Below are positions 33,456 through 38,769 of a DNA stretch of 38,769 nt, one piece after another. Under the pieces are notes generated by a model that was given only the letters and a program-made list of their open reading frames with translations, had not been told where the DNA came from and made no database searches. The position numbers and the translations under genes are program-made. The stretch's first letter is position 1. The number at the start of each line of letters is the position of its first letter. The stretch is taken from the NCBI GenBank assembly GCA_036558305.1, contig DATBFX010000323.1:1-38769 (forward strand), given 5' to 3'. Source of the DNA: DATBFX01 sp036558305. GTDB taxonomy: Bacteria > Chloroflexota > Chloroflexia > Thermomicrobiales > UBA6265.

Positions 33456-34016
33456 ATGGCGAAGACCATACAGGTGCCAGCCGACAGCGAACTGGGACAC
33501 CTTATCCGCGACCTGGCGGCGGCACACGCGTCGGTCGACGTCGAGGTCGACGACGCGGTCTACACGCTTAGCCCGCGATCCGCTGAGAGCGGACCGGATG
33601 AGCGGCCCACTACCGCCGGCTCGCTCCAGCTTCCCGCCCCGCTCCACGACCTCGAAGCCGCGATCACCTCGTCGCGTTCGCTGCTCGATCTGGCCGACGA
33701 CTGGGACGACGCCGGCAGCCCCGGTTACGGGGAAGCGACCTGGCAGCGGGCGGTGGCGTTCCTCGTTTCGGGTGTCTCTCGGCTGTGGGATGACCACGGC
33801 GTACGGACCGAGCGCGCCGATGTGCTCCCCGGTCCGCGGGGCAGCATCGACCTCGATTGGCGCGTGCGGGATCACGAACTGCTCGTCAACGTGCCGAGCG
33901 ATCCGTCGCAGCCGGTCGCCTACTACGGCGACGACGGAGCCGGCGGCAAGAAGATCAAGGGGACGCTCGACCCGACCGCCCCGAACCGGTGGCTGCTCGC
34001 CTGGCTGGCCGAATGA
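33456..34016 (+). CDS. Uncharacterised protein with antitoxin-like N-terminus
   Basis: ATG 33456 with GAGGAGACGGAG just upstream; 186 residues. The first ~45 residues (MAKTIQVPADSELGHLIRDL, then VDVEVDDAVYTLS) resemble the N-terminal domain of small Phd/VapB-like antitoxins. After a linker comes an unfamiliar domain: LLDLADDWDDAGSPGYGEAT, then GSIDLDWRVRDHELLVNVPS and YYGDDGAGGKKIKG, ending LLAWLAE. I recall related domains in proteins of unknown function, but no name. The stop overlaps the next start as ATGA, so the two are surely co-translated. DNA binding or autoregulation by the N-terminus is inference. Confidence 0.75.
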   Translation: MAKTIQVPADSELGHLIRDLAAAHASVDVEVDDAVYTLSPRSAESGPDERPTTAGSLQLPAPLHDLEAAITSSRSLLDLADDWDDAGSPGYGEATWQRAVAFLVSGVSRLWDDHGVRTERADVLPGPRGSIDLDWRVRDHELLVNVPSDPSQPVAYYGDDGAGGKKIKGTLDPTAPNRWLLAWLAE

Positions 34017-34417
34017 GCGACCGCTGGCCGGTCGAAGCGATACCGAACGCCGACACGCTGTACGTGAGAGTCCATCGCCAGTGGTTGAGAGACGGCCACG
34101 TGCTGCCGGGGTGCTTCCAAAACCGCCCCGACGAAGCCACCGGCGCGACGTCGAGCGATTGGGCCAAGTACGCGACACCCGATGAGACGAGACAGCGGGC
34201 GAGACGACCCGAGATGAACGCCGTAGTCGCGCTCAACGTTGGCCGGGTCAGGACAATACCCGAACAGCGCGTGATCCACTCTCCGGTGCAATTCGATCCG
34301 GAACTCCCGGACAACCGCGCCCACACCGACGTCGCCGGCCCCAAGGAGTCCGACCCCGATGTCCGACGTCTATTTGTGCGCATCGCGACACTCGTGTTGG
34401 CATTGCCGCCGGCGTAG
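34013..34417 (+). CDS. Uncharacterised partner protein of the 33456 gene
   Basis: ATG 34013 overlaps the upstream stop by 4 bp (ATGA); 134 residues. It is a compact soluble protein without cysteine-rich motifs other than one Cys: DTLYVRVHRQWLRDGHVLPG, then SSDWAKYATPDETRQRARRP, NAVVALNVGRVRTIPEQRV and NRAHTDVAGPKESDPDVRRL. Several conserved-looking polar clusters (HRQW, DWAKYATP, NRAHTD) suggest an enzyme or nucleic-acid-binding role, but no family is recognised. Tandem occurrence with the upstream gene suggests a two-part system. Confidence 0.7.
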   Translation: MSDRWPVEAIPNADTLYVRVHRQWLRDGHVLPGCFQNRPDEATGATSSDWAKYATPDETRQRARRPEMNAVVALNVGRVRTIPEQRVIHSPVQFDPELPDNRAHTDVAGPKESDPDVRRLFVRIATLVLALPPA

Positions 34418-34732
34418 ACCGCCTCCGCAAAGGGAGCGACTCAACGCGGGCGTCGGCTGCTGCGACGGCGACTTCGGTCTGCAATGCTGCGCTCTTTCCG
34501 TCTACGCCTGCGATCGGCAATTCGGGTGTCACCTCCCCTTCCCACCGGACGTGTGACCAAACGTCGATGAACGAGCCTCCGCACGGCATCGATGCCCGGA
34601 TCGGCTTCGTGCGGTCGAACCCGTCGGCTTGATCGAACGGTGGGCAGCGATCGAGCCGGTCGCGATCGGTTTGATCAGACCAACACCGATCCCGGTCCCG
34701 CGGCCGCACCGGCCGCGGGACCGGATATCTCA
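34418..34732. other. Gap between convergent genes
   Basis: 315 bp without a convincing gene. The right half (34580-34690) is rich in repeated GATCG- and TCGA-type words and ends in a strong hairpin, described separately. Confidence 0.45.
34692..34724. terminator. 15-bp perfect hairpin between convergent genes
   Basis: CCGGTCCCGCGGCCG (34692-34706) pairs fully with CGGCCGCGGGACCGG (34710-34724) around a 3-base loop, 8 bp from the methyltransferase stop. No T-run follows on either strand, so it could be a factor-assisted terminator, an mRNA-end stabiliser or a repeat. Confidence 0.5.
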
Positions 34733-35536
34733 TCAACGCTTGTGGCCGAGCACGACCAGGTATTCGCTTTCCTCGTCCGTGCGCGCGTAGAGGTCCGCCA
34801 GATCGGTCCGCAGCGCCGGCCAGGTGCCCTGGGCTTCGGTCGTTTTCCGCAGCATCGCCAGCGGGCCGAACGCCTTCGTGTAGTACTCGACCCGCTCGTC
34901 GACCGTGGCGAACCGGGACGTGGTGTTCGGCGCCATCTCGCGATCGAACGCGAGCTCGATCCCGGAGCCTTCGAACAGATCGCGCACGTGCTGTTCCGTC
35001 CCCCACAGCAGCGGCGGCGCCGCGAACTCGGGCGCCGGCGGGAAATGGCGCGCCATCGCCCGGAACGACCGCCCCACGGCCCCTTCGGGCGTCCAATTGA
35101 AGAGCGCCATCCGTCCGCCCGGCCGCAGCACGCGGGCCATCTCGCGCGCGGTCACGTCGTGCCGGGGCGCGAACATGCAACCGAAGGTCGAGAGCACCAC
35201 GTCGAAGCTTCCGTCATCGAACGGCAGGTCCTCCGCGTCGCCCTCGACCCATTCGACCTCGACACCGGCCGCGGCGGCTTCGCACCGGCCTGCCTCGAAC
35301 AACTCCGGTGTCAGGTCCAATCCGACCACCCGACCGCCGGCGGCGGCCGCCCGGATCGCCGCGTTGCCGATCCCGCAGGCAACGTCGAGCACCTCCTCGC
35401 CGGGTCCGACCCCGACCCGTCTGACGATGCGGTCGCCCATCGCCCAGAGTTCGTTCTTGGCGATCGCCGGAAAGTCGCCCGCCGCCCAACTCTCACGCGC
35501 CATCTGCTTGAAATGCACGAGTCGATTCGCGCTCAT
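34733..35536 (-). CDS. Class I SAM-dependent methyltransferase
   Basis: ATG 35536 has AAGGAGG six bases upstream; 267 residues. Motif I VLDVACGIGNAA (49-60), GLDLTPELFEAG, the DAEDLPFDDGSFDVVLSTFG region and EMARVLRPGGRMALFNW are those of Methyltransf_11/25-type (UbiE-like) enzymes. It follows the alpha/beta hydrolase gene on the same strand by 80 bp, each with its own strong ribosome site. The substrate is unknown: a small molecule is likely. Confidence 0.9.
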   Translation of the reverse strand: MSANRLVHFKQMARESWAAGDFPAIAKNELWAMGDRIVRRVGVGPGEEVLDVACGIGNAAIRAAAAGGRVVGLDLTPELFEAGRCEAAAAGVEVEWVEGDAEDLPFDDGSFDVVLSTFGCMFAPRHDVTAREMARVLRPGGRMALFNWTPEGAVGRSFRAMARHFPPAPEFAAPPLLWGTEQHVRDLFEGSGIELAFDREMAPNTTSRFATVDERVEYYTKAFGPLAMLRKTTEAQGTWPALRTDLADLYARTDEESEYLVVLGHKR

Positions 35537-35616
35537 CACGGTCCTCCTTGTCGTCTGGTGCCCGATTGGTTCGCGAACCACGTTGTTTGGGGACACGCCG
35601 CGGGTGCGGGCGCCCG

Positions 35617-36453
35617 CTATCCGACGCCGGCGAATTCGGCGTCCGGTAGGGGTGCATCGAGGAAGGGCGCGACGATCGCCGGCAGGAGATCGGTGCGGCC
35701 CATGATGCCGAAGTGCGTCGTGCCGGGAAGGACCGCGAGCTGCGCGTTCGCAAGACGGCCCATCGCGCTGGCCGCCGTGCCACCGCCGAGCAACGCGAAC
35801 AGCTCCACCGCGTGCGACGGCGGCAGCGTGTCCGCATCCCCAACCACGATCAACACCGGCGCGCGGATCGCCGCCACCTCGCGGCTCCAGTCGTATTCCT
35901 CGGTCAGAAGCTGCCGCATCTTCTCGACCAGCGCCGGCCACCCTTCCGGTCTCGGTGCCGCGCGGAGATAGCCGTCTCGAATCCCCGCCAGGATCGGCAT
36001 CTCGGCGTGGAACGACGCGGTGAGAGCCCGCATCTCGGGGTATTCGCCGTCGCCACGGAAGGTACCCGAGACGACGACCAGTTTCCGGACGGCGGCTGGA
36101 TGCCGGATCGCGGTTTGGAGCGCGACGCCGCCGCCCACGGAAAACCCGAAGACGTCGGCGCGTTCCAATCCGAGGTACGCGATCAAGGCGGCGACGTCGT
36201 CCGCCATCTGCTCGTAGCTCAACGGGCGATCGACGTCGGCGGTGTGCCCGTGTGCCTGCGGCTCGATCGCGACGACCTGCCGCGACGCGGCCAGGACCGG
36301 CACGATCTCGCCCATCATGGCGATCGTCATCAGACCGCCGGGAACGACCACGAGCGGTTCTCCCGTGCCGTGGACCTCGTAGTAGAGATCGAAACCGTTG
36401 ACCGGCGCGTAACCACTGGTACCGGTTTTGGTCGCCTCGAGTATCGCCGTCAT
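35617..36453 (-). CDS. Alpha/beta-fold hydrolase
   Basis: ATG 36453 with GAGGAGG seven bases upstream; 278 residues. The oxyanion-hole region is VVPGGLM, the nucleophile elbow is GFSVGGG (Ser105), the acid lies near VVGDADTLPP, and the histidine is in GTTHFGIM. It is a soluble esterase/lactonase-like enzyme of the Abhydrolase_1 family. Divergent to the amidohydrolase at 36632, with a small palindrome in the shared promoter gap. Confidence 0.9.
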   Translation of the reverse strand: MTAILEATKTGTSGYAPVNGFDLYYEVHGTGEPLVVVPGGLMTIAMMGEIVPVLAASRQVVAIEPQAHGHTADVDRPLSYEQMADDVAALIAYLGLERADVFGFSVGGGVALQTAIRHPAAVRKLVVVSGTFRGDGEYPEMRALTASFHAEMPILAGIRDGYLRAAPRPEGWPALVEKMRQLLTEEYDWSREVAAIRAPVLIVVGDADTLPPSHAVELFALLGGGTAASAMGRLANAQLAVLPGTTHFGIMGRTDLLPAIVAPFLDAPLPDAEFAGVG

Positions 36454-36529
36454 TGGATACCTCCTCGTCGCCCGAAGTCCGTGCCATCGACGATCCTCAT
36501 TCAGCCTAGAATCGGCACGAGGCGACGTC

Positions 36530-36547
36530 ATGAGGCGTCTGCCTCAT
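36530..36547. promoter_or_regulatory. Palindrome in a divergent promoter gap
   Basis: ATGAGGC (36530-36536) and GCCTCAT (36541-36547) form a 7-bp inverted repeat with a GTCT centre in the 178-bp gap between divergent genes. It is a possible operator; no regulator gene adjoins it. Confidence 0.35.
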
Positions 36548-36631
36548 CTTTCGGACAGGAAGGCGGTAACCGCGCGGACCTGATAGCATGCGCGTAGTGG
36601 CACGGCGAACAAGGCAGTAGTCGGGAGGTGC

Positions 36632-37771
36632 GTGGTGGCGACCGCAGTTGGAGCCCGTCCGATCCTGGCGCCGGGGTGGTCCGGTGGAGCGCGCACCGAC
36701 GTCGCGCTGGTGGACTGCGATGTCCACCAAAGCGTCGGCAAGCTCGACGACCTCATCCCGTACATGTCCCGTGTCTACGCCCAGCAGGCGCACGAGCAAG
36801 GGATTCGGATGGCGGGTTCGGGCTACTTCAACGTCGCCACCGACGCCGCCCGCACCGACCTGGCGATCAACTGCGACGTGGCAAAACACTCCTTCCGCGA
36901 CCTGGGCTCGTCGTACGAGCAGCTCCGGGAACAGCACCTCGACCTCTGGAACGTCGACAAGGTGCTGCTGACCGGCGCCAGCGTCTACGGCGCGACGATC
37001 CTGCCGGACCCGGACTTCGCCGCCGATCTCTGCCGTGCCTTCAACGACTGGACGATCGAGCAGTGGCTCGACAAGGACGACCGCCTCCTGATGGCCCTCG
37101 CGGTCAACGTGAACGACCCGCGCCTCGCGGTCGCCGAGATCGAGCGGCTGGGCTCCGACCCCCGCGTCAAGGCCGTCATCCTCCCGACCGGGAGCCGGAT
37201 GCCCTACGGCAACCGCTTCTACCACCCGGTCTGGGAGGCATGCGAGCGGCACGGGCTCGTCGTCGCGATCCACCCCGGCAATGAGGGTGCGGGGATGGCG
37301 GGTCCGCCGACCGGCGTCGGCTACCCGACCTACTACATCGAGACACGGATGGCGCGCCCGCAGATGGCGATGGCGCACGCGGTCTCGTTCATCGCCGAGG
37401 GCGTTTTCGAAAAGTATCCGGGCTTGAAGGTGCTGATCGACGAGTGCGACCAGTTCTGGGCCGTCGGGTTGATGTGGCACATGGACGCGGACTGGAAATC
37501 GCTGCGCGACCAGACCCCGTGGCTGAAACGCCTGCCGAGCGAGTATTTCCGGGAACACATCCGCGTCGGCACGCAACCGATGCTCGAACCGGACACGGCC
37601 GACCAGTTCTGGATGATGCTCGACGCCCTGCACGCGGAAGAGACGCTCGTCTTCTCGTCCGACTGGCCCCACTGGGACTGGGACGACCCGGCGACGACCT
37701 TCCCGAAACTGCCGGAGCGGTTGCACCGCCGCGTCTTCGCCGAGAACGCCCGCGAGTTGTTCGACCTCTAG
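36632..37771 (+). CDS. Amidohydrolase family protein
   Basis: GTG 36632 (or GTG 36635) with GGGAGG at 36623-36628; 379 residues. The N-terminal metal motif is VDCDVHQ (Asp30-Val-His32), replacing the classical HxH, as in the decarboxylase-like Amidohydrolase_2 branch; other landmarks are AIHPGNEG, LIDECDQFWA and FSSDWPHWDWDDP near the C-terminus. Such proteins often act on aromatic or ring-cleavage compounds. A Rieske ferredoxin gene follows after 11 bp, suggesting a shared oxidative pathway. Exact reaction unknown. Confidence 0.88.
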   Translation: MVATAVGARPILAPGWSGGARTDVALVDCDVHQSVGKLDDLIPYMSRVYAQQAHEQGIRMAGSGYFNVATDAARTDLAINCDVAKHSFRDLGSSYEQLREQHLDLWNVDKVLLTGASVYGATILPDPDFAADLCRAFNDWTIEQWLDKDDRLLMALAVNVNDPRLAVAEIERLGSDPRVKAVILPTGSRMPYGNRFYHPVWEACERHGLVVAIHPGNEGAGMAGPPTGVGYPTYYIETRMARPQMAMAHAVSFIAEGVFEKYPGLKVLIDECDQFWAVGLMWHMDADWKSLRDQTPWLKRLPSEYFREHIRVGTQPMLEPDTADQFWMMLDALHAEETLVFSSDWPHWDWDDPATTFPKLPERLHRRVFAENARELFDL

Positions 37772-37782
37772 GTCGCCGCGCG

Positions 37783-38193
37783 ATGGCCCTCGACGACACG
37801 CGGCGGATCGAGGTCGGACCGGCCGACGAGTTCCCGCCCGGCACCCGCCGAATCGTCGTGCCGTTTCGCGGCCGGGCCGGGATCGGCGTCTTCAACGTCA
37901 ACGGCACGTACCACGCGCTGCGCAATCTCTGCCCGCACAAATCGGGACCGCTCTGCACCGGGCGGGTCAGCGGTCGCGTCATGGCCGACGCCCCGCCCAC
38001 GGTCGCCGGCGCCAACCTCGACCTCGTCCGCGACGGCGAGATCATCCGCTGCCCGTGGCACCTCTGGGAGTTCGAGATCGCCACCGGCCGCTGCCTGGTC
38101 GATCCCCGCGCCCGCGTCAAGACCTATCCGGTCGTCGTCGAGGACGGTCGCGTCGTCGTCTACGCCGACCCCGCGGACCTGCCGCCGCAGTAG
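37783..38193 (+). CDS. Rieske [2Fe-2S] ferredoxin-like protein
   Basis: ATG 37783; 136 residues. Cluster ligands are Cys50 and His52 (NLCPHKSGPLC) and Cys90 and His93 (IRCPWHLWEF). The ~37-residue spacing between pairs is longer than the usual ~16-20 of Rieske ferredoxins, with an insertion reading GRVSGRVMADAPPT. It likely passes electrons to an oxygenase; none is encoded in the window. Co-transcribed with the amidohydrolase. Confidence 0.9.
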   Translation: MALDDTRRIEVGPADEFPPGTRRIVVPFRGRAGIGVFNVNGTYHALRNLCPHKSGPLCTGRVSGRVMADAPPTVAGANLDLVRDGEIIRCPWHLWEFEIATGRCLVDPRARVKTYPVVVEDGRVVVYADPADLPPQ

Positions 38194-38254
38194 GGCCAAC
38201 AACCCGCCTCAGTCAAGGACGCTATACTGATGCCCGATTGTGGAGGTCGAGACG

Positions 38255-38470
38255 ATGGTCGCCACTGCACGACAAGTAGATCGACGCTTCGAACTCTTCT
38301 CGCCGGACGAGACGCGTGAAGCGTTCGATGAGCTTGGGCGACTGCTGATGCAGATCAGCGGCGCGGAGTTCATCCGTCGCTGGGACGCGGGCGAATACGT
38401 CGACATCGCGGACGACCCCGACCACCCCGAGATTATGCGCCTCGCAATGTTGATCCCCTTTGGCCGGTAG
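38255..38470 (+). CDS. Small uncharacterised protein (71 aa)
   Basis: ATG 38255 has GGAGG eight bases upstream; a TATACT at 38223-38228 could be the -10 box. The product is acidic and soluble: VDRRFELFSPDETREAFDEL, then GAEFIRRWDAGEYVDIADDP and the end RLAMLIPFGR. No family recognised. It abuts or overlaps the DUF6884-like gene, so the two probably work together. Confidence 0.65.
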   Translation: MVATARQVDRRFELFSPDETREAFDELGRLLMQISGAEFIRRWDAGEYVDIADDPDHPEIMRLAMLIPFGR

Positions 38471-38769
38471 TTCTCCCGCCGAGGCCGTCGAGCGCCTCCA
38501 CGGCGATCAAGGCGGCTTGAGCGAGTCCGACCAACCGCGCTATCTCCTGATCCTCGCCTGCTCGCAGCGCAAGCGCCCCGATCCCGGTCTGTTGCCCGCG
38601 TTCGAGCGGTACGACGGCGTCAACTTCTGCGTGCTGAAGAAGGCCAGGCGGGAGGGCTATTGGCCATCGGGGCTTCGCGTGCTGATCCTCTCGGCGAAGT
38701 ACGGGCTCCTCGAAGCGGATGAACCAATTGAGAATTACAACCTACGGATGACGCGGGATATTGCGGGAC
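38460..38769 (+). CDS. DUF6884-like protein, truncated by window edge
   Basis: A frame open from after a TGA (about 38451) runs off the window. No ATG or GTG precedes the conserved part; TTG 38460 or TTG 38517 is the likely start. Conserved text: YLLILACSQRKRPDPGLLPA, ERYDGVNFCVLKKARREGYW, LRVLILSAKYGLLEADEPI, NYNLRMT, matching the DUF6884 pattern (CSxxK...ALSAKYGL). The fold is distantly like YaaA; the function is unknown. It follows the 71-residue gene directly. Confidence 0.7.
   Translation, partial: MAGSSPAEAVERLHGDQGGLSESDQPRYLLILACSQRKRPDPGLLPAFERYDGVNFCVLKKARREGYWPSGLRVLILSAKYGLLEADEPIENYNLRMTRDIAG

Noticed and set aside
34248..35180. 310-codon minus-strand frame
   Set aside because: It overlaps the well-supported methyltransferase and the gap; composition is shadow-like.

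Overview
The window reads as high-GC chromosomal DNA of a Chloroflexota bacterium, most likely Thermomicrobia-like. The basis is a giant membrane protein with the 'YYY' (DUF2298) signature, large ATPase-TPR-LuxR regulators, an MlrC peptidase, a DUF1003 protein, and many GC-rich palindromic repeats in the gaps. The lineage is inferred from gene content; no rRNA or tRNA gene was seen.

Layout. 1-4044 is the 3' part of a two-domain membrane glycosyltransferase-like/DUF2298 gene. 4111-4789 is a decay zone: a truncated hicA toxin, an intact-looking hicB antitoxin, and a 24-codon copy of the end of the DUF2298 gene. 4944-7286 is an ATPase-LuxR regulator, followed by a SnoaL-like remnant and a secreted NTF2-like/cupredoxin protein. 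On the minus strand, 9022-11470 holds an overlapping P1 peptidase/MFS pair, then a ParD-like antitoxin with a duplicated C-terminal module, a 70-residue protein, a small LuxR regulator, a second ATPase-LuxR regulator, a GH2 glycosidase and an OsmC-like protein (to 18920).

19256-21848 (+) is an ABC exporter operon (ATPase and permease) split by an IS200/RAYT-type element bounded by 35-bp inverted REP-like ends. 21967-30390 (-) is a seven-gene catabolic cluster: class III aminotransferase, nitrilase, SelA/DgaE-like PLP enzyme, GH4 glycosidase, amidohydrolase, IclR regulator and MlrC peptidase. Three genes are joined by 4-bp overlaps, and a good sigma70-type promoter lies upstream. I infer that it degrades an amide- or amino-substituted glycoside.

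30504-33293 has a pentapeptide-repeat protein, a DUF1003 protein and a berberine-bridge-type oxidoreductase. 33456-34417 is a stop/start-overlapping pair of uncharacterised genes, the first with an antitoxin-like N-terminus. 34733-36453 (-) is an alpha/beta hydrolase and a methyltransferase. 36632-38193 is an amidohydrolase/Rieske ferredoxin pair. The window ends in a 71-residue protein followed by a partial DUF6884-like gene.

The most unusual theme is the repeats. At least seven palindrome types occur, several with arms made of 7- or 8-bp tandem units. Two sit in frame inside coding sequences, and one supplies the stop codons of two convergent genes.
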